A stretch of DNA of 64,000 nucleotides from Clostridiales bacterium (GCA_029226975.1 JAQXZB010000099.1:1-64000); one strand, 5' to 3'. Shown: positions 1 to 8,514, counted from the stretch's first letter. Notes: a model not told the origin generated them from the sequence alone. Program-made: numbers and translations.

Positions 1-56
1 TCTTTGCGTTCCAGTTCTGCTGCCCGTTCTTCGGGACTTAATTTGTACCTTGGCAT
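1..56 (-). CDS. 5' end of an unidentified leftward gene, cut by the window edge
   Basis: Only the first 18 complete codons are inside the window; they read MPRYKLSPEERAAELERK on the minus strand. A GGAGG ribosome binding site lies at 65-69 and a good sigma-A promoter at 84-112, so this is a genuine gene start. The visible N-terminus is charged and helical, as in small DNA-binding or relaxosome-type accessory proteins, but 18 residues do not allow a family call. The Shine-Dalgarno is part of a perfect 13-bp inverted repeat (see the separate entry). Confidence 0.6.
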   Translation of the reverse strand, partial: MPRYKLSPEERAAELERK

Positions 57-64
57 ATTAAAAA

Positions 65-103
65 CCTCCAAAATGATATTTTTATTATACATCATTTTGG
101 AGG
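65..103. repeat. Perfect 13-bp inverted repeat flanking a -10 box
   Basis: CCTCCAAAATGAT (65-77) and ATCATTTTGGAGG (91-103) are exact inverse complements separated by 13 bp that contain the TATAAT of the leftward promoter. One arm lies in the -35/-10 spacer; the other covers the predicted start of transcription and the GGAGG ribosome binding site. This is the geometry of an operator for a repressor. It is not a terminator because no T run follows either arm. Confidence 0.6.
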
Positions 104-112
104 CTTTGTAAA
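84..112 (-). promoter_or_regulatory. Sigma-A promoter of the truncated leftward gene
   Basis: Read on the minus strand: TTTACA (107-112), a 17-bp spacer, TATAAT (84-89). Transcription should start near 77, about 20 bases before the ATG at 56. Confidence 0.65.
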
Positions 113-175
113 GACTTTACACAAAATCCGGGATTGTCTCAAAATGTTAAATACAACGTGCAGGATAAAACATAT

Positions 176-222
176 AAAAACTCTTATAAATCGCATAGCT
201 GTGCGGTTTATAAGAGTTTTTT
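176..222. terminator. Bidirectional rho-independent terminator
   Basis: A 15-bp stem (181-195 with 202-216, one G-T pair) has A runs before it and T runs after it on both strands. It can end spoIID transcription from the right and would also stop anything arriving from the left. Confidence 0.85.
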
Positions 223-298
223 ATCTATTTAAGTGTCAAAAATCGGATTATATATATATTGTAAACTATATTTCTCATTTTGTCAATATTTTATTACA

Positions 299-1243
299 TT
301 ATTTTTGAGATATTTCTACTCCGGTGTAATAATGTGTCAAAATATCCTTATAGCCCATGCCGTTTTGGGCAAGGTAGTTTGCTCCGTACTGGCTCATTCC
401 CACACCGTGGCCGTAGCCCTTGACATTCATTTTTACGGTATCCGAGTCAAGCGTAAGGCTCACGTTGGTTGAATTAAGCCCGAAAATCCTTCTAAGCTCC
501 GTTCCCCTTATCAGCACTCCGCCCACCTTCAGCTCGATTATTCCGCCCGCATCGGAACGGACTATGTCCGAAAACAGCCCTTTTTCAAAATCCGCACCCT
601 CAACGCTTTCGCTGATTTTGCTCTTGTAATCCTCCAGGGCAAACGCCGCCTCGCTTTCATAACGGGGCGAAGCCTCCTCGCCCTCGGAGATTACGCTTAC
701 AAGATAGGGTATCTCCTCTCCCCATACGTCCTTTGCGTTCTCCGTCATGCCGGAGGAGGTGGAATGAAACAGTGCCGAAATTATTTCGCCGTTGTATTTT
801 ATCACCTCTCCCCGCGTTTGTTCCACAGCGCTCTCAATCTTATCCCGATACTCCTTTGCCCGCTCGCCCCAGTCCGCCGCCTTTGCTTCAATATCAGCCC
901 ATGCCTGGCAGTGGCGGTAGTCTGTGCAGATTTTTGCGCCCTTGTGGTATTCGTCCTGTGTATTGCTTTGAAGATGATTATAAAGATACGTCCTTGCCGC
1001 AACCGCCTGCGCCTTTAGTGCCTCCCTGTCAAAGCCCGCGCTCATTTCCGCAGCCACAACGCCCTTTAAATATTCCTCGGAGTTTATGGAAACAACCTCG
1101 TCCCTTTCGTGAAAATACACCTCTATAAGCTCGCCCTTTGCAGACTTCTCGTCGGCAAAGCCGCCCATTATGTACACTACCGCAAGCGGCAGCAGCACCG
1201 TTATAAAAACAATAAATAAAAACGCCCCCGCAAGCCTTTTCAC
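299..1243 (-). CDS. spoIID: Stage II sporulation protein D (SpoIID)
   Basis: SpoIID is the membrane-anchored lytic transglycosylase that works with SpoIIM/SpoIIP during engulfment of the forespore. The product (about 314 aa) has an N-terminal transmembrane segment, then the SpoIID core with SINSEEYLKGVVAAEMSAGF and ALKAQAVAARTYL. The C-terminal GYGHGVGMSQYGA motif is diagnostic of the family. The longest frame would start at a TTG at 1258, but that TTG overlaps the GGGAGGTG ribosome binding site. I therefore use the GTG at 1241-1243, six bases past the Shine-Dalgarno. The gene lies 60 bp downstream of the phosphodiester glycosidase-SLH gene on the same strand and ends in the strong terminator at 176-222. 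In sporulators spoIID is normally a mother-cell sigma-E gene, but I did not see a clear sigma-E promoter. Confidence 0.93.
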   Translation of the reverse strand: MKRLAGAFLFIVFITVLLPLAVVYIMGGFADEKSAKGELIEVYFHERDEVVSINSEEYLKGVVAAEMSAGFDREALKAQAVAARTYLYNHLQSNTQDEYHKGAKICTDYRHCQAWADIEAKAADWGERAKEYRDKIESAVEQTRGEVIKYNGEIISALFHSTSSGMTENAKDVWGEEIPYLVSVISEGEEASPRYESEAAFALEDYKSKISESVEGADFEKGLFSDIVRSDAGGIIELKVGGVLIRGTELRRIFGLNSTNVSLTLDSDTVKMNVKGYGHGVGMSQYGANYLAQNGMGYKDILTHYYTGVEISQK

Positions 1244-1303
1244 AGCGTCACCTCCCAAAAGATTTCACACTATGTATATGCTCTGAAGAAGCGTTTTATT
1301 AAA

Positions 1304-3574
1304 TTATTGTACCGAACGGAATTTATAAAGCATGGAAGCCGCCTCCGCGCGCTTTACATTGCTTAACGGATGAATGGTATTATCCTCATAGCCGTTTATA
1401 ACTCCCTTTGCGGCAAGCTTGTTTATTCCCTCTCTTGCCCAATCGGGTATTTGTGCGCTGTCGGCAAAGCCCGCCTCCGGGGCATCCTCATCTGTGAGCC
1501 TGCCTATTATGGTCATTGCTTCGGCGCGGGTTATGGGGCTCATTGCGTCAAACACCACTCCGTCCTCGGCACTCTTACCGTTTATAATCCCCCTTGCATA
1601 CATCGCCTTAACGCAATTTCTCGCCCAATCGGGTATTTGCTCCTCATCGGCAAACACTGCCGGATCATCGGCGTATTCATTGCCGTTTACCCCCAAAAAT
1701 CGGGTCATTATAACAGCGTACTCGGCGCGGGTCATGTCATTGTCGGGATAAAATCTGCGTCCGTCATCACCGGTTACGCCGTAAATTATCCCCTCTGCCG
1801 CCATGGCTTCAACAATGTCCTTTGCCCAATGTCCGTCAAGGTCCTTAAAATTCATTTCTCCGCCTATTACAACAGGTATTTCCTTTACGGTATCGCCTAT
1901 GGAAACGGCAATTTTGCCGCTGCCCTGCTCCGTATCCCTTAAAACAAAATGTCCGTTAGAAGAAATCGTGCCTATATTTCCGCTGGTTCTCCATACAATG
2001 CTGTCCTCGCCCAGTTTTAGCTGTCTGCCCTCAACAAACGCCGCCGCGCACAAATCCAATTCCAGCTGCTCATTAGGCTCTGCGTATATTTCTGAAACCG
2101 CGCTCATGTTATCCTTTAAGTACACCCGCACCTCCTGGGGAGAATCATAAACGTTGCAGTTTAATACCGTACTTGCCGTATCTCCTGCCGTAACCGTTAT
2201 ATTCGCCACTCCGCCGGTGGTAAAGGTTACGGTATTTCCGTTCCCCTCGCCTATATCGCATGAGGCGTTTATGTCCTGTGACTCCATTTTATAATTTGCG
2301 GTATCGTACATACTCACAACGCTGACAACCGCCGTTGCACCTCTTAGGTAATCCTCGGCATCCAAGGCGGCATTTACAATCCAGGGAACTCCCGTAGGAG
2401 TGCGGTTATCCCTTAAGAATATGAAATTCGATACATTTCTCATGCTTCCGTCCGAGGGACTGTTTTTTAATTCAAAATTGTCCTCACCGCCCAAAAGCGC
2501 GCCGATTGTCGTTGAGCCGCCGCCGTCAAGATTTATCGCGTCCACGCAGCCCAGCTCCGCCATGCGCCTTGCAAGGGTTTCCAAGCGGCAACCGTAGCTG
2601 TAGCCCGACTGTCTGCCGTCTAAGGTATACATTATCAAATTGCCGTTTTCCTTGACTCCCACAGCTGTTCTGGGCGCCGCACCCTCCTCAAAGCCGGAGC
2701 ATATCTGTCCGTCCTTTATAAGCCTTGCACCGGTGGTGCTTGTGGCTTCAACGGCTGTTGCCCACTGATTTTTCTCGGAATTTATTGCTTCGTTTCTTAT
2801 AACGAACTCGTCACCCTTGGCAAGGGAGGATAAAAATGCGTAGCAGTCCGCATCACCGGAGGTGTCCATTAAAAGCACTATCTGATTTTCGGGGATTTGT
2901 ATGGCTCCCTCATAAATAAAGCTGTCCTCAACCGCAAGGGTCATATCCGTTCCGATTTTCATATCTCCGTCAACAACGCTGCAAAGCACGAATATACAGT
3001 TTCCCTCCGTGCGGGTCGAGTCCCCAAACTCCCTTGTAAGCATATAAATCGGGTCAAAGCCCCTCTGGCACCATTTGTTTATATACATAATCCTAACGGC
3101 GCTTTCGCCCTTTATTGCGGTAGTTTCCACTTCAAGATTGTCTATAAACGAGGTTCCGTCCTCACGAAAGCCTATTGCCGGCTGAGGCCCGAAATCCTTT
3201 GAGATAAGCCTGCCTCCGGAAATGCCGTATCCCATCTGCAAGCCCGTTTTAAAGGAAAAATAATCCGCGTTTATGCCCGCAACGCTTCTTATTCCCTGTG
3301 CGGCAAGATAATCCTTTGCCTCCAAGAGATTTTGCGTTCCCCAAAGCGATGCCCCGTTTACGATTACCGGAGTTGCCTCGGCATTTGGCTTGTATTCTAC
3401 ATAGTTTTCCGTCTGACGTCCGGCATTCCCGCCGTCAAACTGAACACGATGGAACACGCTGTATGCGCCCATGTCGTTATACACCTCGCCGCTAACGGTT
3501 CCCAAAACCTCGGCAAATGCCGCCGATGCGGTCATTGCCAGCACCAAAACCGCCGTAAATAGCATTTTTTTCAT
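1304..3574 (-). CDS. Secreted phosphodiester glycosidase-domain protein with three C-terminal SLH repeats
   Basis: The 756-aa product has a signal peptide ending near residue 21 (AFA) and a phosphodiester glycosidase (NAGPA/DUF2233) domain at roughly 80-390. Visible family motifs are GINADYF, PRTAVGVKENG, the DGRQSGYS stretch and NLDGGGSTT. A beta-rich Ig-like spacer follows (about 400-570), then three SLH repeats (about 575-755) each with a TRAE/KRAE core. NAGPA-type domains cleave sugar phosphodiesters; in Firmicutes they are linked to exopolysaccharide and wall teichoic acid turnover. SLH repeats bind pyruvylated secondary wall polymer and would hold this enzyme at the cell surface. Its true substrate cannot be read from the sequence. 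Consensus sigma-A promoter at 3614-3642; spoIID follows downstream. Confidence 0.88.
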   Translation of the reverse strand: MKKMLFTAVLVLAMTASAAFAEVLGTVSGEVYNDMGAYSVFHRVQFDGGNAGRQTENYVEYKPNAEATPVIVNGASLWGTQNLLEAKDYLAAQGIRSVAGINADYFSFKTGLQMGYGISGGRLISKDFGPQPAIGFREDGTSFIDNLEVETTAIKGESAVRIMYINKWCQRGFDPIYMLTREFGDSTRTEGNCIFVLCSVVDGDMKIGTDMTLAVEDSFIYEGAIQIPENQIVLLMDTSGDADCYAFLSSLAKGDEFVIRNEAINSEKNQWATAVEATSTTGARLIKDGQICSGFEEGAAPRTAVGVKENGNLIMYTLDGRQSGYSYGCRLETLARRMAELGCVDAINLDGGGSTTIGALLGGEDNFELKNSPSDGSMRNVSNFIFLRDNRTPTGVPWIVNAALDAEDYLRGATAVVSVVSMYDTANYKMESQDINASCDIGEGNGNTVTFTTGGVANITVTAGDTASTVLNCNVYDSPQEVRVYLKDNMSAVSEIYAEPNEQLELDLCAAAFVEGRQLKLGEDSIVWRTSGNIGTISSNGHFVLRDTEQGSGKIAVSIGDTVKEIPVVIGGEMNFKDLDGHWAKDIVEAMAAEGIIYGVTGDDGRRFYPDNDMTRAEYAVIMTRFLGVNGNEYADDPAVFADEEQIPDWARNCVKAMYARGIINGKSAEDGVVFDAMSPITRAEAMTIIGRLTDEDAPEAGFADSAQIPDWAREGINKLAAKGVINGYEDNTIHPLSNVKRAEAASMLYKFRSVQ

Positions 3575-3613
3575 TTTCCATTACCTCTTTTTTTAATTTT
3601 ATGCACAGATTAT

Positions 3614-3642
3614 ATTATAACATATTTATGCGGTTTTGTAAA
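3614..3642 (-). promoter_or_regulatory. Sigma-A promoter of the phosphodiester glycosidase-SLH gene
   Basis: Minus strand: TTTACA (3637-3642), 17-bp spacer, TATAAT (3614-3619), about 40 bp upstream of the ATG at 3574. Confidence 0.7.
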
Positions 3643-3661
3643 ATAAAATTTCTTCCTTTTT

Positions 3662-3727
3662 TGTCGAAAAGTTTTTTTGCTTCGACAAGCGGATTCGACA
3701 TACTTTTCCCGGCTGTGGTAGTATAAT
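3662..3727 (+). promoter_or_regulatory. spoIIG promoter with three Spo0A boxes and a long -35/-10 spacing
   Basis: Three exact TGTCGAA / TTCGACA heptamers (the Spo0A~P box) lie at 3662-3668 (plus), 3681-3687 and 3694-3700 (minus sense). A TATAAT -10 is at 3722-3727. The only -35-like sequence, TCGACA (3695-3700), is embedded in the last box and sits 21 bp from the -10, instead of the usual 17. In Bacillus subtilis the spoIIG promoter likewise has an over-long spacer with Spo0A bound over the -35, so this architecture appears conserved. Confidence 0.8.
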
Positions 3728-3747
3728 AATTCCGAGGTGAGGAAGAT

Positions 3748-4521
3748 TTGGTAATATACGCTGATGAAATATTTATCGAAAACTTTGCGGGAGCATATGC
3801 GCTTTTGTATATAAGCGCAAGGCTTCTTCACCAAAGAGCAAGCGTGCCCAGACTGTGCGCCGCTTCCACCTTAGGAGCGGCGGCGGCTGCAGCAGGCTTT
3901 ATATACGGCGTAAATCCGGGTATTTTTTCGTCCTTTGCCATGTTTGTCGCGGCATTCGGAATAAAATCAGGATTTTTTTTGCAGAATATTGTTGTATTTT
4001 CTGTACTGAAAATCATGACCGGATTTTTCGCGTCTGTGTTATGCTCCGCCCTCGGAGCGGGTATAATCAGAAACGGTATAGCATACTTTCGCTTAAATCC
4101 CGCCGTTATGGTCATATCTCTTTGCATTGCGTATCCGTTAAGCGCGGCGGCGGTAAATATTTTTAACAAAAGGCTAAAAAAACGGCTCTGCCGCTTAAAA
4201 ATCACCGCAAATGAAAAAACCGTCGAAACAACGGCGGTTTTCGACAGCGGAAATCTGCTTACCGAGCCTGTGTCGGGCAAAAGCGTGATAGTAACCGACA
4301 GGTCACTGCTTGCCCCGCTTTTCCCCGGCGGGATAGACCGTATTTTAAATGACCCGGTAAAACATGGTCTGCGGCTCATTCCCTACAGTACGGTTTCCGG
4401 CGCGGGAGTGATGCCGGCATTTTTGCCGGATGAGGTTTCAATAGACGGTCGGATAAATACCGGGGTATATATAGGCATAAGCCCAAAGCGGCTCAAATAT
4501 GGCGCATTAGTCGGCGCATAG
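3748..4521 (+). CDS. spoIIGA: Sigma-E processing peptidase SpoIIGA
   Basis: SpoIIGA is the membrane-embedded aspartic protease that removes the pro-sequence of pro-sigma-E in the mother cell once it is signalled from the forespore by SpoIIR. The 257-aa product has about five hydrophobic segments in residues 1-150, then a soluble aspartic-protease-like domain with the catalytic Asp in VFDSGNLLTEP (about residue 165). The C-terminal IGISPKRLKYGALVGA fits the family end. It is shorter than the Bacillus protein (about 309 aa) but all expected elements are present. The start is TTG, preceded by GAGGTGAGG at 3734-3742. sigE begins 12 bp downstream, the standard spoIIG operon. Confidence 0.93.
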   Translation: MVIYADEIFIENFAGAYALLYISARLLHQRASVPRLCAASTLGAAAAAAGFIYGVNPGIFSSFAMFVAAFGIKSGFFLQNIVVFSVLKIMTGFFASVLCSALGAGIIRNGIAYFRLNPAVMVISLCIAYPLSAAAVNIFNKRLKKRLCRLKITANEKTVETTAVFDSGNLLTEPVSGKSVIVTDRSLLAPLFPGGIDRILNDPVKHGLRLIPYSTVSGAGVMPAFLPDEVSIDGRINTGVYIGISPKRLKYGALVGA

Positions 4522-4533
4522 GAGGAAAATCAT

Positions 4534-5241
4534 ATGATGAAATTATTAAAAAGGCTTAATCCGCAAGTATTATTCCGCGGTGTTGCCGATGACGGAATTT
4601 TCTACATAGGCGGCAGCGACACACTGCCCGCCCCGCTCTCAAAGGAGGAGGAAGCCATGCTCACATCAAGACTGGAGAGCCAAGATAAGGAGGTAAAAAC
4701 CAAGCTTATAGAGCATAATCTGCGGCTTGTGGTATACATTGCCCGCAAGTTTGAAAATACCGGGATATGCGTAGAGGACTTAATATCCATAGGCACCATA
4801 GGACTTATAAAGGCAATAAACACCTTTAAGCCCTCAAAAAACATAAAGCTTGCCACTTACGCCTCCCGATGCATAGAAAACGAGATACTCATGTATCTTA
4901 GGAAAAACTCGAATATGCGCACCGAGGTGTCCATAGACGAGCCGCTTAACGTTGACTGGGACGGAAACGAGCTGCTTCTCTCGGATATTTTGGGCACCGA
5001 CAACGATGTGATATGCAAAAATATCGAGGATGAGGTGGACAAATCACTTTTAAAAACCGCCCTTACCAAGCTCACGCGCCGGGAACGCGCCATTATGGAA
5101 ATGCGCTTTGGGCTTGGCGATAAAAAAGAAAAGACCCAAAAGGAGGTTGCCGACGTTTTAGGCATCTCCCAATCCTACATATCGCGCCTTGAAAAGCGCA
5201 TTATAGGCAGGCTGAAAAAGGAAATCTCACGCATGAGCTGA
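4534..5241 (+). CDS. sigE: RNA polymerase sigma-E factor, mother-cell sporulation sigma
   Basis: 235 aa. Sigma-E directs early mother-cell transcription and is made as an inactive precursor. The first 25-30 residues ([16 protein letters not shown] and following) match a pro-sequence that SpoIIGA would remove. Region 2 (about 55-125) contains [13 protein letters not shown] and [17 protein letters not shown]; region 4 (about 175-230) contains [15 protein letters not shown] and the helix-turn-helix [24 protein letters not shown] site precedes tandem ATG codons; the first is used here. Co-transcribed with spoIIGA; sigG follows after 67 bp with a hairpin in the gap. Confidence 0.95.
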   Translation: MMKLLKRLNPQVLFRGVADDGIFYIGGSDTLPAPLSKEEEAMLTSRLESQDKEVKTKLIEHNLRLVVYIARKFENTGICVEDLISIGTIGLIKAINTFKPSKNIKLATYASRCIENEILMYLRKNSNMRTEVSIDEPLNVDWDGNELLLSDILGTDNDVICKNIEDEVDKSLLKTALTKLTRRERAIMEMRFGLGDKKEKTQKEVADVLGISQSYISRLEKRIIGRLKKEISRMS

Positions 5242-5265
5242 CAGCCCCGCTTTTCCGTATACATA

Positions 5266-5285
5266 GCCGCAAACACCTTTGCGGC
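5266..5285 (+). other. Perfect 8-bp hairpin in the sigE-sigG gap
   Basis: GCCGCAAA (5266-5273), loop CACC, TTTGCGGC (5278-5285) form an uninterrupted stem. No T run follows, so it is not an ordinary terminator. It sits 10 bp before the AAGGAGG of sigG and could act on message stability or translation of sigG in read-through transcripts. Confidence 0.5.
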
Positions 5286-5308
5286 CGAACTTCAAGGAGG
5301 ATAAGTAT

Positions 5309-6079
5309 ATGAACGGAAAAGTGGAAATATGCGGTGTAAATACCTCAAAGCTTCCCGTACTGTCGCGGGAGGAAAAGGAGGAGCTGTTTTTAAAGATAAA
5401 GGCGGGAGATAAAAAAGCCCGCGAAACCTTTGTACAGGGAAATCTCAGACTGGTTTTAAGCGTTATTCAGCGCTTTAACAACCGGGGCGAAAATGCCGAC
5501 GATCTGTTTCAGGTAGGCTGTATCGGACTTATAAAGGCAATAGATAATTTTGACCTTTCCCAAAACGTGCAGTTTTCAACCTATGCGGTGCCGATGATTA
5601 TAGGCGAAATACGCCGGTATTTAAGGGACAACAACAGCATAAGAGTGAGCCGTTCCTTAAAGGACATTGCCTACAAGGCGTTAAGGGTAAAGGAAAGGCT
5701 GGTAAATACCAATTCCAGAGAACCGACCATTTCCGAAATCGCAAAGGAGCTTGACCTGCCCAAGGAGGACGTGGTTTTCGCCCTTGACGCAATCGCCGAC
5801 CCGGTTTCGCTCTTTGAGCCGGTATACCATGACGGCGGAGAAGCGATTTTTGTCATGGACCAGGTAAAGGACACAAAAAACTCCGATGAGGTATGGCTTG
5901 AAAACATTGCCTTAAACGAAGCAATGCAGCATCTTGACGAGCGTGAAAAGCATATACTTGACCTGCGCTTTTTCAGGGGCAAGACCCAGATGGAGGTAGC
6001 CGAGGAAATAGGCATTTCCCAGGCACAGGTGTCGCGCCTTGAAAAGAACGCCTTAAAGCAAATGCGAAAATATGTATAA
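5309..6079 (+). CDS. sigG: RNA polymerase sigma-G factor, late forespore sigma
   Basis: 256 aa. Sigma-G drives late forespore genes after engulfment. The N-terminus NGKVEICGVNTSKLPVLSREE is the characteristic sigma-G start (KVEICGVNTSKLPVL). Regions 2, 3 and 4 follow: region 2 with GNLRLVLSVIQRF and DDLFQVGCIGLIKAIDNFDL, region 3 around residues 115-190, and the region 4 helix-turn-helix VAEEIGISQAQVSRLEKNAL. The longer frame from 5279 is not used because AAGGAGG (about 5294-5300) is correctly spaced only for the ATG at 5309. The gene converges on pheT with a shared hairpin terminator. Confidence 0.95.
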   Translation: MNGKVEICGVNTSKLPVLSREEKEELFLKIKAGDKKARETFVQGNLRLVLSVIQRFNNRGENADDLFQVGCIGLIKAIDNFDLSQNVQFSTYAVPMIIGEIRRYLRDNNSIRVSRSLKDIAYKALRVKERLVNTNSREPTISEIAKELDLPKEDVVFALDAIADPVSLFEPVYHDGGEAIFVMDQVKDTKNSDEVWLENIALNEAMQHLDEREKHILDLRFFRGKTQMEVAEEIGISQAQVSRLEKNALKQMRKYV

Positions 6080-6082
6080 ATT

Positions 6083-6118
6083 TACGGGAGACTGCGATTT
6101 TTTGGCAGTCTCCCGTAT
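6083..6118. terminator. Hairpin terminator between convergent sigG and pheT
   Basis: ACGGGAGACTGC (6084-6095) pairs with GCAGTCTCCCGT (6105-6116), followed by ATTAT. It can serve both genes. Confidence 0.7.
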
Positions 6119-6126
6119 TATATGCA

Positions 6127-8514
6127 TTATCTTAACTGTGCGCCTAAATTTTCCTCAAGAGCGGCAACGGTCTTGTCGAATACGTTTTGTACCTCCTCGC
6201 CGGTAAGGCTCCTGTCGGCGGCTCTGTATACCGCTGAGTAGGCAACGCTCTTTTTGCCCTCGGGTATCTGCGCACCCTCGTATACGTCAAAGAGCTTTAA
6301 GGACTCCAGAAGCTTTCCCGAAGCCTTCTTTATTACCTCCTCAATCTGCCTAACCGCAACGCCCTTGTCTACAAGCATTGCCAAATCCCTTGTAAGTGCC
6401 GGGAATTTGGGCAGCGGCTTATACTTAATATCTTCGTTTATGCTCTCCATCACTCCGTCAAATGCCAGCTCCGCAACATAGCAGGGAACATCAATGCCGT
6501 ATTTTTTGCTTACGGACGGATGTATTTCTCCGATTATGCCTATTGGCCTGTCGCCCGCAAAAACAGCCGCACATCTTCCCGGATGATATGTTGGGTTATC
6601 CGAAACCGCGCTGTAGGATGCATTTTCTATATGAAGCTCCTCCAAAAGCGTTTCAACTGCGCCCTTTAAGGTGAAGAAATCCTCCTGCTCCCCGTACATT
6701 CCCATGGTTATAACAACCGGCTCATCGGGAAGCTTTTCTCCTTCCTTGGGAATGAATATCTTGCCCAATTCAAAGAGCCTTGCCTCAGGGTTTCTGTAAT
6801 TATAATTCCTCGAAAGAATTTCCATCATGGAGCCTACTGTGGTGGTTCTCATAACCGAGGTGTCCTCGCCCAAAGGATTTTTGATTTTAACCACATTTCT
6901 AAGCTTGCTGTCCGCGGGGAAGTTCAGCTTATCGAAATTTGAAGGGCTTATAAAGGTCATGGTATATATCTCGTTCATGCCCAAACCGCAAAGAATACTG
7001 CCTATTTTATCCGAAAGCTGCTGCTCCTTGTTTTTGCCGCCCAGTGTCGCCTCACCGCTTAAAAGCGTGGTGGGGATTTTATCATAGCCGTAAAAACGCG
7101 CTACCTCCTCGGCAATATCCGCTTCGCCCTCCAAATCGGGACGGAAGCTGGGCGGAGTAAGGGTCATTTTGTCCGTATCAACCTTTATCTCCAAAGCATT
7201 AAAATAACGTATCATCTCCGCTTCGGGAATATCCGTTCCCAAAAATGCATTTATTTTATCGGGTCTTAGGGGAAGCGTTCTTTCTCCCTCAACATTGCCC
7301 ATAATGTCTATCATGCCGCCGCATACCTCGCCGCAGCCCAGTTCCTCGACAAGCTGACAAGCCCTTTCAATCGCACCGACGGTGTTATTATAGTCAAGTC
7401 CCTTTTCGTATCTTGATGATGACTCGGTTCTTAAGCCTATTCTTTGCGCCGTAAGTCTTACGCTTGCGCCGTCAAAGGTTGCTGACTCGAATATAACCGT
7501 TGTTGTATCGTCCTTTACCTCACTGTTGAAGCCGCCCATTACACCGGCAACCGCAACCGCTCTTTCCCCGTCGGCAATAACCAAATCCTGATTTGTAAGC
7601 TTTCTGTCCTGTTCGTCAAGAGTCTTTATAATCTCGCCCTCGTCCGCGCGGCGTACGGTTATTTTACTGCCCTTTAAATCCCTTAAATCAAAGGCGTGCA
7701 TGGGCTGACCGTATTCTAAGAGCACATAGTTTGTAATATCAACTATATTGTTTATGGGGCGCACTCCGCAGGCGTGAAGTCTTTGGCGCATCCAAGCCGG
7801 TGACGGTCCGATTTTAACGTTCTTTATCATTCTTGCGCAATATCTTTTGCACTTATCCTTGTCCTTGACCTCAACGCTTATTGCGTTCTCAATCCTGTCC
7901 GCATTTTCCTTAAAAGCCGGCTTTTTAACAGAAAATTCTCTGTCAAAGGACAGCGCCGATTCCCTTGCCAGACCTATAACCGAGAAGCAGTCCGGGCGGT
8001 TTGAGGTTATTTCAAACTCAACCACATTTTCATTAAGGCCGAAAATATCCTTTATATCCGTACCCACCTTTGTATCCTCGGGCAGAATTAAAATTCCGTA
8101 TTCCGGCTCATAGCCCAAAAGCCCCTCGCTTATGCCCAGCTCGTCATGGGAACACAACATTCCGTTTGAAACAACTCCCCGCATTTTGCTCTTTTTAATC
8201 TTTATCCCACCGGGAAGCTTTGCCCCGTGCAGGGCAACGGGAACGATTATCCCCGCCTTTACATTGGGTGCGCCGCAGACAATCTGCAGCTCCTCGCCCA
8301 CTCCTGCGTCAACCTTGCATATATGCAGATGGTCGCTGTCGGGGTGATCCGCACATTCCAAAACCTTTCCCGCCACAACCTTGCTAAGCTCATTGCCCGG
8401 GTTTTCAACGCCCTCGACCTTTGAGCCGGTCATTGTAAGTCTGTCGGCATATGCCTTTGGCTCTATGCCGCTTATGTCCATATAATCGGACAGCCAGCTT
8501 ATTGGTAATTTCAT
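6127..8514 (-). CDS. pheT: Phenylalanyl-tRNA synthetase beta subunit
   Basis: 795 aa, the normal length of long bacterial PheT. Domains in order: N-terminal fold with MKLPISWLSDYMDI, tRNA-binding OB domain (about 40-150), B3/B4 editing domain (about 210-390) with INNIVDITNYVLLEYGQPMHAFD, B5 (about 405-475), the catalytic-like core with LFELGKIF, and the C-terminal FDX-ACB anticodon-binding domain (about 700-795) with KYKPLPKFPALTRDLA. With PheS it forms the (alpha-beta)2 enzyme that charges tRNA-Phe and edits Tyr-tRNA. The ribosome binding site GAAAGGAAGGG precedes the ATG. A 90-bp gap separates it from pheS; both are under the T-box leader. Confidence 0.97.
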   Translation of the reverse strand: MKLPISWLSDYMDISGIEPKAYADRLTMTGSKVEGVENPGNELSKVVAGKVLECADHPDSDHLHICKVDAGVGEELQIVCGAPNVKAGIIVPVALHGAKLPGGIKIKKSKMRGVVSNGMLCSHDELGISEGLLGYEPEYGILILPEDTKVGTDIKDIFGLNENVVEFEITSNRPDCFSVIGLARESALSFDREFSVKKPAFKENADRIENAISVEVKDKDKCKRYCARMIKNVKIGPSPAWMRQRLHACGVRPINNIVDITNYVLLEYGQPMHAFDLRDLKGSKITVRRADEGEIIKTLDEQDRKLTNQDLVIADGERAVAVAGVMGGFNSEVKDDTTTVIFESATFDGASVRLTAQRIGLRTESSSRYEKGLDYNNTVGAIERACQLVEELGCGEVCGGMIDIMGNVEGERTLPLRPDKINAFLGTDIPEAEMIRYFNALEIKVDTDKMTLTPPSFRPDLEGEADIAEEVARFYGYDKIPTTLLSGEATLGGKNKEQQLSDKIGSILCGLGMNEIYTMTFISPSNFDKLNFPADSKLRNVVKIKNPLGEDTSVMRTTTVGSMMEILSRNYNYRNPEARLFELGKIFIPKEGEKLPDEPVVITMGMYGEQEDFFTLKGAVETLLEELHIENASYSAVSDNPTYHPGRCAAVFAGDRPIGIIGEIHPSVSKKYGIDVPCYVAELAFDGVMESINEDIKYKPLPKFPALTRDLAMLVDKGVAVRQIEEVIKKASGKLLESLKLFDVYEGAQIPEGKKSVAYSAVYRAADRSLTGEEVQNVFDKTVAALEENLGAQLR

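Noticed and set aside
130-146. GGGATTGTCTCAAAATG resembles the terminal repeat of some insertion sequences
   Set aside because: No matching second end or transposase is visible to the right, and the resemblance is from memory only. It may be an IS relic but cannot be supported.
3610-3834. 74-aa leftward reading frame upstream of spoIIGA
   Set aside because: It covers the spoIIG promoter and Spo0A boxes, lacks a ribosome binding site and overlaps the spoIIGA start.
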